From Arthrospiribacter ruber (GTDB lineage: Bacteria; Bacteroidota; Bacteroidia; Cytophagales; Cyclobacteriaceae): a DNA stretch of 64,000 bases. Position 1 is the first letter of the stretch. Each line of letters begins with the position of its first letter. Location: the NCBI RefSeq assembly GCF_019343195.1, contig NZ_RPHB01000011.1:86001-150000 (forward strand). The letters run 5' to 3'. A program made the position numbers and the translations under genes. The notes below the pieces were generated by a model. It was not told the DNA's origin. It saw nothing but the letters and a program-made list of their open reading frames with translations, and made no database searches. Below are positions 44,883 to 54,064 of the stretch, in pieces.

Positions 44883-45953
44883 ATGATTTCAATGGCAAAA
44901 ACAAAGACATCATATTCTTTTCAATTCATGAATTCAAAGTCTCTGTTTTGCTTTTTGGCTGCCATGAGCTTAATTTTTTTCTCAAAATCTGTTTGGGCTC
45001 AGGCGCCTAATGATCTATTTGAAAGTGAAGAGGAGCTGATTTTGAATTTTGGTTTTTCATTTAAAGAAATTCATAAGTCAAAAGAGAAATCCGAAAGGTT
45101 TCCTGTTTGGATAAAATTTGAGGAAAATGGCACAGTTGATTCTGTAGAAGCAGAGGTCAGGGCAAGGGGGAACTTTCGAAGAGACAAGTGCCAGTTGCCC
45201 CCACTCAAGCTTAGGTTAAAAAAGAAAAAGAGAGCAGGAGGTATTTTTGAGAATCACAAAAACCTGAAATTGGTACTTCCTTGCTCAGAGAGTGGGGATG
45301 GGGATAAACTGATCAGGAAAGAATACCTTGCCTATAAACTGTATGAAGAAGTCAATCCTTATTTTTTTAAAACAAGGCTTGTGAAACTGAATATCACCGA
45401 TTTTTCAAATAAGAAAACCAAAACTTATCAGCTTCAGGGAATTCTCATAGAAGATGATCAGATGGTGGCCAAGCGTTTTGGAGGACAGTTGGTAAAAGAT
45501 CTCAGGTTAAGCCCATTTAGAGTGCAGGACTCTATCGGAATCCGCCATGACTTTTTTCAAATGATGATCGCTAATACGGATTGGTCCACTATGGCACAGC
45601 ATAATATCACTATGATGACTTTGGGCCAAGGAAAATATGTCCCATTGCCTTACGATTTTGATATGTCCGGACTTGTCAATGCCTATTATGCAAGAGTCAG
45701 CGAATTGCTTCCCATAAAGACGGTGAGGCAGCGCTTGTATAGAGGCGTTTGTTGGGAGGAGAGTTTGTTCGACCATACTAGAGAGGAGTTTATAAGATTG
45801 CAACCTGCAATATCTGAGGTGATGGAAAAACACGAATTTTTATTCGATTCCAAAGAAATGGACAGAATTAGGGATTATCTCAATGGCTTTTTTGAAATCC
45901 TCCATGACGACAGGAAGTTTAAATCAGAAATCTTGGATAATTGCAGGAAATAG
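44883..45953 (+). CDS. exported CotH-kinase-like protein
   Basis: 356 residues with a signal peptide; the best signal begins at the ATG 44928 (MNSKSLFCFLAAMSLIFFSK, cut near WAQ), while 44883 would add 15 residues. The body resembles CotH atypical kinases: EVRARGNFRRDKCQLPPLKL (like the R-G-N-S element), then IANTDWSTMAQHN (231-241) and YVPLPYDFDMSG (252-262), corresponding to the catalytic N-x-D-W...N and W-D-x-D elements. The first aromatic of W-D-x-D is Tyr here. If active, it would phosphorylate a secreted protein. No partner is identifiable in the neighbourhood. Confidence 0.6.
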   Translation: MISMAKTKTSYSFQFMNSKSLFCFLAAMSLIFFSKSVWAQAPNDLFESEEELILNFGFSFKEIHKSKEKSERFPVWIKFEENGTVDSVEAEVRARGNFRRDKCQLPPLKLRLKKKKRAGGIFENHKNLKLVLPCSESGDGDKLIRKEYLAYKLYEEVNPYFFKTRLVKLNITDFSNKKTKTYQLQGILIEDDQMVAKRFGGQLVKDLRLSPFRVQDSIGIRHDFFQMMIANTDWSTMAQHNITMMTLGQGKYVPLPYDFDMSGLVNAYYARVSELLPIKTVRQRLYRGVCWEESLFDHTREEFIRLQPAISEVMEKHEFLFDSKEMDRIRDYLNGFFEILHDDRKFKSEILDNCRK

Positions 45954-46058
45954 TGATTATCTATTTGCAGTTTCTGAAAATCAATTAAAGTAGGTTTCCA
46001 TTGGATTACTAACTGGAATCTATATTTTTATTAGAAACTCTAAATAACCTGAATCCCG

Positions 46059-47429
46059 ATGAAACAACCTTCAAAAATCAGCCGACGCTCTTTCATAGCC
46101 AAAACTTCCGCTGCCACAGCCGGAGGGGTATTTTTAAACGGTATTGCCCAAGCCCTTTCTTTACATGACAAGCCTGAGGAAAAGATGAAATTGGCACTTG
46201 TGGGATTGGGGATACGTGGTGTAAATATGTTTGGAAGGGACGTCCAAAACAATTACAAGGATCTAGTATCATTTGTAGGGCTTTGTGACAACAACTCCGG
46301 AAGGCTTGATTTCGGAAAAAGACATATTGGAGTTGATTGTCCGGTTTTTGAGGATTTTGACCATATGCTACAGGATACCAGACCCGATGTTGTCATAGTC
46401 ACCACTGTTGACAATACCCACCACACTTTTATCATAAAAGCTTTGGAATTTGGCTGTAATGTGATAACCGAAAAGCCTATGACCACAGATGAGATGAAGT
46501 GTCAGGCCATTTTGGATGCTGAGAGAAAATCCGGTAAGTCAGTAATTGTAACTTTTAATTATAGGTATTCGCCCCATAGGCAGAGAATCTATGAATTGAT
46601 CCGAACCGGTGAAATTGGGGAAGTTACCTCTGTAGATTTTCATTGGTACCTGGACACTTCTCATGGAGCGGATTATTTTCGGCGGTGGCATGGATACAAA
46701 GAAAAAGGTGGAACACTGTTGGTGCATAAGTCTACCCATCATTTTGATTTACTCAATTGGTGGCTGGATTCAGACCCTGAGGAGGTACATGCTTTTGGGG
46801 CCTTGGAATTTTACGGGAAGAACGGAAAATTTAGACATACCCATTGCAGGACTTGTCCGCACCAAAATTCCTGTGATTTTTACTGGGATATTACCAAGAA
46901 CCAGCACTTGGTAAACTTGTACGTGGATAATGAACATCATGATGGGTATTTACGGGATGGTTGTGTTTACAGAGAAGATATTGATATCTATGATAAAATG
47001 GCGGTTCAGATCCGGTACATGAATGGAGTTCAGGTAAGTTATTCTCTTACTACTTATTCACCGTATGAAGGCTACCGGATTGCCTTCAATGGGACCAAAG
47101 GAAGAATAGATGCCTGGATCAAAGAGTCGCAACCGTGGGAAGAAAAGGCCCAGGACGAGATTCGGGTTACTAAGAATTTTGGAAAATCAGAAATAATAAC
47201 CATTCCTCATGGTGGAGGGGGGCATGGTGGGGGAGATTCCAGACTTAAAGACAAACTTTTTAAAGATCCTAAAATGGAAGACCCCTACCGGCAATCTGCG
47301 GGAACAAGAGATGGGGCCATGTCAATCTTGGTTGGAGTAGCTGCACGGAACAGTATAGAGTCAGGAAAGCCAGTCAAGATAAAAGACCTCACGGATATTT
47401 CTTTGAGGAAAACAGGAAGGGGGAGTTGA
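46059..47429 (+). CDS. Tat-exported Gfo/Idh/MocA family oxidoreductase
   Basis: 456 residues. The N-terminus KISRRSFIAKTSAATAGGVF is a twin-arginine signal, so the protein is exported folded with its cofactor. The NAD(P)-binding domain has ALVGLGIRGVNMFG and TEKPMTTDEMKCQAILDA (the E-K-P motif); the C-terminal half carries KEKGGTLLVHKSTHHFDLLNWWL with the catalytic His region. A cysteine group CRTCPHQNSC (about residue 267 on) is present in part of this family. Substrate is probably a sugar or inositol derivative; the neighbours do not help. A strong hairpin follows. Confidence 0.85.
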   Translation: MKQPSKISRRSFIAKTSAATAGGVFLNGIAQALSLHDKPEEKMKLALVGLGIRGVNMFGRDVQNNYKDLVSFVGLCDNNSGRLDFGKRHIGVDCPVFEDFDHMLQDTRPDVVIVTTVDNTHHTFIIKALEFGCNVITEKPMTTDEMKCQAILDAERKSGKSVIVTFNYRYSPHRQRIYELIRTGEIGEVTSVDFHWYLDTSHGADYFRRWHGYKEKGGTLLVHKSTHHFDLLNWWLDSDPEEVHAFGALEFYGKNGKFRHTHCRTCPHQNSCDFYWDITKNQHLVNLYVDNEHHDGYLRDGCVYREDIDIYDKMAVQIRYMNGVQVSYSLTTYSPYEGYRIAFNGTKGRIDAWIKESQPWEEKAQDEIRVTKNFGKSEIITIPHGGGGHGGGDSRLKDKLFKDPKMEDPYRQSAGTRDGAMSILVGVAARNSIESGKPVKIKDLTDISLRKTGRGS

Positions 47430-47460
47430 TTAAACAAACAAATGGTATAAAAACAGCAAA

Positions 47461-47482
47461 GGCGTCGATTCACATCGACGCC
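47461..47482. terminator. perfect 9-bp hairpin after the oxidoreductase gene
   Basis: GGCGTCGAT (47461-47469), loop TCAC, ATCGACGCC (47474-47482). Strong GC-rich stem with a tetraloop; only TAAAAATT follows, so an intrinsic terminator is likely but imperfect. Confidence 0.55.
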
Positions 47483-47755
47483 TAAAAATTGCAAGGATTT
47501 TGAAAAAATGTTCGTTTGCTGTACGTCATCAAAAGTAGAAATAATCCTCGGCCTAGCTTCAAACAAATCATTAAGTAACTTTTAAATAAATGATGAATTA
47601 AGATCAATTTTTTAATGATTTATTAATACTTCCTCCGAAACACCTGTTTTTGAAGAAGTCTAAAATCTATTTGGGAACATTGTTTTAATAAAATAGTAGG
47701 ATTCTGATTGGAATTGGATTTATTGCCGGATTCATGTCAATTGTCCATATTTAGC

Positions 47756-47763
47756 TACCTTTG
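47756..47763 (+). promoter_or_regulatory. -7 promoter element of rimO
   Basis: TACCTTTG (TAnnTTTG), 20 nt before the GTG start at 47783. It rules against the upstream in-frame TTG at 47708. Confidence 0.5.
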
Positions 47764-47782
47764 CAGCCAAAGAAGGAAAATA

Positions 47783-49093
47783 GTGAAAGCGAGAACATTA
47801 AAAAAAGATAAAGTCAACATCATTACGATGGGATGCTCCAAGAATCTTGTTGACTCGGAAGTATTACTTACCCAGCTCAAGGGAAATGGTATTGAAGCGA
47901 GCCATGAATCAGGCTCCCAGGACAATAATATCGTCATCATCAATACTTGTGGGTTCATTGACAATGCCAAGCAAGAATCGATTGATACCATTTTGCAATA
48001 TGTGGAAGCCAAGGACAAAGGTTTGGTCGAAAAGGTATATGTGACAGGATGCCTTTCCCAGAGATACAAGGATGACCTTGAAAAAGAAATTCCACAGGTA
48101 GATGCGTATTTCGGAACCAGGGATTTGCCTGCTCTATTGAAAAAATTCAAAGCAGACTATAAACATGAGCTGGTAGGGGAAAGGTTGCTTACCCATAATG
48201 CCCACTATGCTTATATGAAGATTTCCGAAGGTTGTGACCGTCCTTGTTCATTCTGTGCAATTCCGCTTATGAGAGGAGGTCATGTATCCAGACCGATAGA
48301 AGAATTGGTGAAGGAAGCCGAGCATAAAGCGGCTAACGGAACTAAAGAACTGCTCCTCATTGCACAAGACTCGACGTATTATGGTCTTGACTTGTATAGG
48401 AAAAGAAATCTCGCAGAATTGATGAGAAGACTTTCGGATGTGGAGGGAATAGATTGGATAAGGCTTCACTATGCTTATCCTACCGGGTTTCCTATGGATG
48501 TGATTGAGGTGATGAAGGAAAGGGACAATATCTGCAATTACCTTGATATTCCTTTACAACATGGCTCTACTTCAGTTCTGAAAACCATGAGAAGGGGAAC
48601 TACCCGAGAAAAGCAGGAAGCCTTGATTCATTCGATAAGAGATCTGATTCCTGAGATTGCCATCAGGACTACTTTGATTACCGGACATCCAGGAGAAGGG
48701 GAAAAGGAATATAGGGAAATGGTGGATTTTGTAGAGAGGATGAAGTTTGAAAGATTGGGTGTATTTACTTATTCCCATGAGGAAAATACCCACGCACATT
48801 CTATGGAAGATAATGTTCCGGAAGAAGTCAAACAGCAAAGAGCCAATACCCTGATGGAAGTGCAGGAGCAAATCAGCTTTGATCTGAACCAAGAGAAAGT
48901 GGGGAAAACTTTTAAAGTCCTGATCGATAAAAAGGAAAACGGATACTTTGTAGGCCGTACTGAATTCGACTCTGTAGAAGTCGACAATGAGGTATTGATA
49001 GATGCTTCTCAACACTACTGTAGGATTGGAGACTTTGTGCAAGCTGAAATTACAGATGCCACTGAATTTGACCTTTATGGTAAGGTTGTTTAA
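47783..49093 (+). CDS. rimO: ribosomal protein S12 methylthiotransferase
   Basis: Radical-SAM enzyme that adds a methylthio group to an Asp of ribosomal protein S12. N-terminal UPF0004 domain with cysteines in MGCSKNLVDSE, INTCGFIDNA and TGCLSQRY (second Fe-S cluster), radical-SAM motif CDRPCSFCAIP (C-x3-C-x2-C), and a C-terminal TRAM domain (about 370-435). The start is GTG 47783, with AAGGAAAA upstream and a promoter element before it, giving 436 residues, the usual length. A strong terminator follows. Confidence 0.93.
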   Translation: MKARTLKKDKVNIITMGCSKNLVDSEVLLTQLKGNGIEASHESGSQDNNIVIINTCGFIDNAKQESIDTILQYVEAKDKGLVEKVYVTGCLSQRYKDDLEKEIPQVDAYFGTRDLPALLKKFKADYKHELVGERLLTHNAHYAYMKISEGCDRPCSFCAIPLMRGGHVSRPIEELVKEAEHKAANGTKELLLIAQDSTYYGLDLYRKRNLAELMRRLSDVEGIDWIRLHYAYPTGFPMDVIEVMKERDNICNYLDIPLQHGSTSVLKTMRRGTTREKQEALIHSIRDLIPEIAIRTTLITGHPGEGEKEYREMVDFVERMKFERLGVFTYSHEENTHAHSMEDNVPEEVKQQRANTLMEVQEQISFDLNQEKVGKTFKVLIDKKENGYFVGRTEFDSVEVDNEVLIDASQHYCRIGDFVQAEITDATEFDLYGKVV

Positions 49094-49119
49094 AATTTAC
49101 CTACTAAAACATTTTCATT

Positions 49120-49149
49120 AATCCATCGGAATTACCGATGGATTTTTTT
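49120..49149 (+). terminator. terminator of rimO
   Basis: AATCCATCGG (49120-49129), loop AATTA, CCGATGGATT (49135-49144), continuing into seven Ts. Confidence 0.9.
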
Positions 49150-49186
49150 ATTTTAACCTTTATTTAATTTTTACGTGATTACTGTT

Positions 49187-50578
49187 ATGAAAAATCTACT
49201 CCTGATAATTGTCTTTTTTATTTCCTTTTCTTTGGCTGCTCAGCAGCATGGTGATGGATTCGTGAGAATGTATTATGGTACCAATAAGTTGGTTGGAGAG
49301 GGAACTCTTATGGATGGAAAGAAGGAAGGTAAGTGGAAGATTTACCTGCGAAAAAACTTAGACAGTCCATTTTTCAAAGAGGAGGAAACGTTTGAATTGG
49401 CGCATGAAAAGGATTTTTTGAAAAACTTTATTACGCATCCACCCATCAGGGTCATAACTTTTAGGGATGATGTACCACATGGTCCATTTGAGTCATTTTA
49501 TCTCACTGGAAAACTTGAATCCTTCGCAATGTTTAATGAAGGAGTATTGGACGGTGAGTTTCAGGAGTTGTCAGAGTTTGGCAAGCCTTTAAAAACCGGA
49601 AGGTTTTTGGATGGGAAAATGCACCGTCATTGGAAAAACTACTACCCGGATGGAAGATTGAAATCAGAGGAGAACTACTTTATGGGGGTTAGGATTGGAG
49701 AATGGAAAAAATATCATCTCAATGGTCAGTTGCAGGAATTAATCACATACATCCAGCACAAGCCACACGGTGAGTACAAACTTTTTTTTCCCAACGGTAA
49801 AGTTAAAGTAAAAGGGGAGTTTGAGCATGGGGCTCAGGTAGGGGAATGGAAAGAGTATTTTGAAAATGGGAATTTGGCTACCATTGGGAATTTCGAAAAC
49901 GGAATGGAAGAAGGGATGTGGGAGGTTTATGATCCTGAAGGAAGAGTATTGACTATGGGAGCATACTCGGAAGGTGAAAAAGTGGGAGCTTGGACCGAAA
50001 TCACAGAGATTCATCCTGAAATTTTGAGGAGAGGACATTATGATGAAAATCTTAAGTCTGGTAGCTGGAAGCTGATAACCAAAGCAGGAGACGTATTACA
50101 GGAAGAAATGTATGAGAATGGACGTTTGCTTGCCTTCAGTCCATTTAGGGCATTGAACGGAGAAATACTTGAAGCGGGAAATTTTGAGAACGGCAGCGGT
50201 TCACGCGTCTATTATCACCCGATGGGATATAAGATTGCTTGGGGTCAGCTTCAGGATGGACTTCAGCAGGGAGTATGGCAATATTTCCACCCAAATTCTG
50301 AACAAGTGGCTAAAGTGGGTAGATTTGATCAAGGACTGGAAGAGGGCGATTGGAAATTTTATACTATCAAAGGTTCCTTAATCAGAGAGGAATCTTTCAT
50401 GAACGGAGTAGTTATGTCTGATAAAAATGATGTTGAAGGAAGTGCAGGAATGCTGGGCCCCACTGATCTCTTTCCTAATCTCAATTCGGATAGTGGACTT
50501 AGACAAAATGGTATGTTCCCTGGTATACAAGTAATGCGCCGGATGGGTTCGGGAGGGTTCCGAGGACCTTTTAATTGA
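49187..50578 (+). CDS. exported MORN-type repeat protein
   Basis: 463 residues with a signal peptide (MKNLLLIIVFFISFSLAAQ). The rest is roughly twelve beta-hairpin repeats of 22-24 residues with the pattern G-x-W-x-x-Y-x-x-N/D-G-x-L: GEWKKYHLNGQL, GEYKLFFPNGKV, GEWKEYFENGNL, GMWEVYDPEGRV, GDWKFYTIKGSL. This is the MORN variant often annotated as YwqK-like antitoxin repeat; here it is secreted, so the toxin-antitoxin label is misleading. The C-terminal ~50 residues are Gly/Pro-rich. ATG 49187 is chosen over a GTG at 49175. Function unknown, perhaps envelope binding. Confidence 0.8.
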   Translation: MKNLLLIIVFFISFSLAAQQHGDGFVRMYYGTNKLVGEGTLMDGKKEGKWKIYLRKNLDSPFFKEEETFELAHEKDFLKNFITHPPIRVITFRDDVPHGPFESFYLTGKLESFAMFNEGVLDGEFQELSEFGKPLKTGRFLDGKMHRHWKNYYPDGRLKSEENYFMGVRIGEWKKYHLNGQLQELITYIQHKPHGEYKLFFPNGKVKVKGEFEHGAQVGEWKEYFENGNLATIGNFENGMEEGMWEVYDPEGRVLTMGAYSEGEKVGAWTEITEIHPEILRRGHYDENLKSGSWKLITKAGDVLQEEMYENGRLLAFSPFRALNGEILEAGNFENGSGSRVYYHPMGYKIAWGQLQDGLQQGVWQYFHPNSEQVAKVGRFDQGLEEGDWKFYTIKGSLIREESFMNGVVMSDKNDVEGSAGMLGPTDLFPNLNSDSGLRQNGMFPGIQVMRRMGSGGFRGPFN

Positions 50579-50685
50579 TTGCTTTTTGTTTTTGTTATGA
50601 CAATGAACAAAATAATAACTATTTGTTAAAAGTGGGGCGTTTGACAAAAGGCATTTTTGTAAGTAGGTTGCCGTAAAAAAAGCAA

Positions 50686-51558
50686 ATGAAAAATACACTT
50701 TGTCTGATTTTAGTCCTTTTATCAATGTCTCCATCTTTTGCCCAGCATTCGTATGACCTACAAGGACATCGTGGTGCTAGAGGAATAATGCCTGAAAATA
50801 CCATTCCTGCCATGATCAAGGCTCTTGACCTTGGAGCTACTACTTTAGAACTTGATCTTGCCGTCACAGCAGATGGTGAAGTTATTGTTTCCCATGAGCC
50901 TTGGATGAATCCTGCTATTTGTCTTGCTCCCGATAGAATGGAAATTCCAAACGGAGACAGGTCACACAATATTTACAAAATGACTTGGGAGGAAGTACAG
51001 CAGTATGACTGTGGGTCTAAAGCGCAGTCTGCATTCCCAGAACAGGTGCTTTTTCATGCAGCAAAACCAAGGTTGGTCGATTTGATAGATGTAGTAGAAA
51101 AATATGTGTCTGATTTTGGCCTGGAAAAACCAAATTATAACATTGAAATCAAAAGTCTCCCTGATGGAGATGGAAAGTATCACCCATCACCTTCAGAATT
51201 TTCGGACTTAGTGTTTGGCCTTTTGAACTCCAAGCTGGGCTGGGAAAGGGTTAATATTCAGTCTTTCGATTTTAGGGTCTTGAAGTATATGCGTGAAAAA
51301 TATCCAAATGTTCAACTAGCCATGTTGGTCACGGATCCTAGCAAATATGAAGAGCAATTGGATGATCTTGGTTTTCAGCCTGAAATTTATTCCCCGTATT
51401 TTATTGCCATCAAGAAAGAAACTGTAGAATCCCTTCATGGGAAAGGTATGAAAGTGATACCTTGGACAGTAAATACGACTGAGCAAATGCAGCAACTTTT
51501 GGAAATGGGTGTTGATGGAATCATCACGGATTACCCCGATAGAGCGCCTAAAAAATAG
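50686..51558 (+). CDS. secreted glycerophosphodiester phosphodiesterase
   Basis: Hydrolyses glycerophosphodiesters to glycerol 3-phosphate and an alcohol. GDPD TIM-barrel with the catalytic QGHRGARGIMPENTIPAM (two key His/Arg-Glu elements), ELDLAVTADGEVIVSHEP (metal-binding Glu-x-Asp and His) and NIEIKSLPDGDGKY; the end MGVDGIITDYPDRA is also typical. Signal peptide MKNTLCLILVLLSMSPSF cut near AQH. 290 residues. 74 nt before the next gene's start. Confidence 0.9.
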   Translation: MKNTLCLILVLLSMSPSFAQHSYDLQGHRGARGIMPENTIPAMIKALDLGATTLELDLAVTADGEVIVSHEPWMNPAICLAPDRMEIPNGDRSHNIYKMTWEEVQQYDCGSKAQSAFPEQVLFHAAKPRLVDLIDVVEKYVSDFGLEKPNYNIEIKSLPDGDGKYHPSPSEFSDLVFGLLNSKLGWERVNIQSFDFRVLKYMREKYPNVQLAMLVTDPSKYEEQLDDLGFQPEIYSPYFIAIKKETVESLHGKGMKVIPWTVNTTEQMQQLLEMGVDGIITDYPDRAPKK

Positions 51559-51632
51559 GTATTGCCCTACTTGTTTTGTCAAGAGTTCCTTTCTGTCTAT
51601 TTTTAGCAATTCTTATACAAAAAGTATCATGT

Positions 51633-52799
51633 ATGATTGCACTGGAAGTCAAGAATCCAGCAGAGGAAAAGGAGTTTTTGGAGTTTGCCGTAAGGCTCTA
51701 TAAACATGAAAAAAATTGGATCAGGCCTTTGGATAAAGATATCCAGGGCCTTTTTCATCCCGAGACCAACAAGCTTTTTAAGCTAGGCGGAAAGGCCAAA
51801 AGATGGTTGTTGAAAAATGAGCATGGCGATACCATTGGACGTATAGCTGCCTTTATCAATCCCAAGTGGAAAGAAAAACAAGCAACCGGAGGTTTAGGTT
51901 TTTTTGAATGCATTCCAGAAAAAGAAGCAGCCTTTTTGTTATTTGATACCGCAAAAAAATGGCTGGAGTCAGAGGGAATGGAAGCAATGGATGGTCCGGT
52001 CAATTTTGGAGAGAGAGACAAATGGTGGGGGCTTTTGGTAGATGGTTTTTCACCGCCCAATTACAACATGCCTTGGAATTTTGATTATTACAGGGCTTTT
52101 TTTGAGGAGTATGGGTTTCAGTTGTACTTCAGGCAGTATACCTATATGAGGCCTGTAAAGGGAGTTGGCTTCGATGAGAAAATGATTGATCGGGCAAATA
52201 AAATTCTAGGTGATCCGGAATTTGAGTTTCGGCATATCTATGGCAAGGAACTTCAGGAAAAAGCCCCTCAGTATTTCATGGATGTTTATAACAAAGCTTG
52301 GGCGAGACACATGGGCAAAAGTCTTGCATTGAAGGAGACCCAGCTTATGTTCAAAAAAATGAAACCCATTATGGATCCGAGGCTGATTTATTTTGGGTTC
52401 CATAAAGGAGAACCCATTTCTTTTTTTATCAATATCCCTGAAATCAACCAGATTTTTAAGCATGTCAATGGCAAAATGGATTTGTTGGGCAAGTTGAAAT
52501 TTTTGTGGAACCAAAAATTTAATCCGCCTGATAAAATGCTGGGATTGGTATTTGGAGTAGTGCCGCAGTTTCAGGGCAAGGGAGTAGAATCAGCCATGAT
52601 CATGGCTTACAATGAACAGTTTGCTTCCAGAAAGTCTTTCCCTTATGAAACAATTGAAATGAATTGGATCGGGGATTTTAATCCGAAAATGATGCGTGTA
52701 TGTGAGCAGCTCAATGCTACCATTTTTAAGACGCATCACACATATAGGTATCTCTTCGATAGGACCAAGCCTTTTGAAAGACACCCCATATTTGAATAA
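51633..52799 (+). CDS. GNAT-fold-like hypothetical protein
   Basis: 388 residues, cytosolic. N-terminal part (WLLKNEHGDTIGRIAAFINPK) has the strand pattern of a GNAT acyltransferase; the C-terminal VVPQFQGKGVESAMIMAYNE resembles the acetyl-CoA-binding Q/R-x-x-G-x-G/A loop. The middle holds FGERDKWWGLLVDGFSPPNY. Such double-GNAT-like proteins are widespread in Bacteroidota without known substrate. The frame is open upstream to 51576; ATG 51633 is chosen because it gives a normal hydrophilic N-terminus. Confidence 0.7.
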   Translation: MIALEVKNPAEEKEFLEFAVRLYKHEKNWIRPLDKDIQGLFHPETNKLFKLGGKAKRWLLKNEHGDTIGRIAAFINPKWKEKQATGGLGFFECIPEKEAAFLLFDTAKKWLESEGMEAMDGPVNFGERDKWWGLLVDGFSPPNYNMPWNFDYYRAFFEEYGFQLYFRQYTYMRPVKGVGFDEKMIDRANKILGDPEFEFRHIYGKELQEKAPQYFMDVYNKAWARHMGKSLALKETQLMFKKMKPIMDPRLIYFGFHKGEPISFFINIPEINQIFKHVNGKMDLLGKLKFLWNQKFNPPDKMLGLVFGVVPQFQGKGVESAMIMAYNEQFASRKSFPYETIEMNWIGDFNPKMMRVCEQLNATIFKTHHTYRYLFDRTKPFERHPIFE

Positions 52800-52831
52800 A
52801 TAAAGTTAATAGTTTCAATCTAAATATAACA

Positions 52832-53827
52832 ATGAAAAAGTACGATATAACCGGAATCGGTAATGCCCTGGTGGATATAGAATTCAAAGTCACTGATAAG
52901 TTTTTTGAAGAAAATCAGGTAGAAAAGGGCCTGATGACATTGGTAGATGAATACCGTCAAAATGAGTTGATGGGAGTCATCAATACTGAAGAGGCCAAAA
53001 AGCAGTGTGGTGGATCAGCAGCTAACTCTGTGATTGCCGTAAGCCAGTTTGGAGGGAAATCCTATTATTGTTGTAAAGTGGCCAATGACGAATTGGGCCG
53101 CTTTTTTGTCGAAGACATGAAAGAATCAGGTGTAGATAATAACCTAGACCCTGATAAGCTGGAGGACGGAATTACCGGAAAATGTTTGGTAATGGTGACT
53201 GAAGACTCAGAGAGGACTATGAATACCTTTTTGGGGATCACTCAAAACTTTTCTGTTAAGGAAATCAATGAATCAGCAATCAAGGATTCCAAATACCTAT
53301 TCATTGAAGGATATCTTGTAACCTCACCAAATGGGAAGGAAGCCATGATGCATGCAAAAAAAATCGCTGAAGAAGCTGGGACTAAGGTGGCACTTACTTT
53401 CTCGGATCCTGCCATGGTCAAATACTTCAAAGAAGGGTTTGACGATGTGATCGGACCAAGTGTGGATTTGCTTTTTGCAAACGAAGAAGAAGCTATGCTT
53501 TACACAGGGAAAGACACTTTAGAAGAAGCCCGAGAAGAAATGAAAAAGGCTGCCAAACATTTTGTGATTACACAAGGGAAAAATGGAGCCATGATCTTTG
53601 ATGGGGACACATTTATTGATATTGAACCATATAAGACTACTGCGATAGACAGCAATGGAGCTGGAGACATGTTTGCAGGAGCGTTTCTTTATGGTATTAC
53701 CAATGGCCACAGCTATGCCAGTAGTGGTAAGCTCGCTTCTATGGCTAGTTCTAAAATTGTCAGTCAATTCGGGCCCAGACTGAAATGGCATCAGGCGAAA
53801 GAAATACTAAATAGGCTCAATCCTTAA
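52832..53827 (+). CDS. PfkB-family kinase (adenosine kinase-like)
   Basis: 331-residue ribokinase-fold enzyme. N-terminal DITGIGNALVDIEF, the CGGSAANSVIAVSQFGGKSY motif, and the C-terminal signature SNGAGDMFAGAFLYGI with the catalytic Asp. The overall sequence pattern (GGSAANS, NEEEAMLYTGK) is that of the bacterial adenosine/nucleoside kinase group, so purine salvage is likely, but sugar kinases share the fold. 32 nt after the GNAT-like gene; possibly co-transcribed. Confidence 0.85.
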   Translation: MKKYDITGIGNALVDIEFKVTDKFFEENQVEKGLMTLVDEYRQNELMGVINTEEAKKQCGGSAANSVIAVSQFGGKSYYCCKVANDELGRFFVEDMKESGVDNNLDPDKLEDGITGKCLVMVTEDSERTMNTFLGITQNFSVKEINESAIKDSKYLFIEGYLVTSPNGKEAMMHAKKIAEEAGTKVALTFSDPAMVKYFKEGFDDVIGPSVDLLFANEEEAMLYTGKDTLEEAREEMKKAAKHFVITQGKNGAMIFDGDTFIDIEPYKTTAIDSNGAGDMFAGAFLYGITNGHSYASSGKLASMASSKIVSQFGPRLKWHQAKEILNRLNP

Positions 53828-54064
53828 GTTGAAAACCGTAAAGGTGTGTCCCGTCTATCCAAAAAATTTAGGCTTAAAATAGAGAATTTACCCTTTATCA
53901 TCCCTAAAAAATTAAGATTTAATTTGCATGAGAAAAGATATAATTATATTTTCCCGTCAAATTTTTAAAACATTGCGATCATCATTGAATTTATGCTATT
54001 AAATAAATTAATGAGTAAAGTTTCGACAATAAGAAGTACTTAAAGAAAAATTAAACCAATTCGT

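Larger units (their letters stand above)
47430..47782. other. intergenic region between the oxidoreductase gene and rimO
   Basis: 353 nt. It contains a hairpin at 47461-47482 and a promoter element at 47756-47763; the AT-rich middle (47500-47740) shows no gene or RNA I can support. Confidence 0.5.

Noticed and set aside
49187..50578. Toxin-antitoxin function for the MORN-type protein, as suggested by the usual YwqK label
   Set aside because: The protein has a signal peptide and no toxin gene is adjacent.
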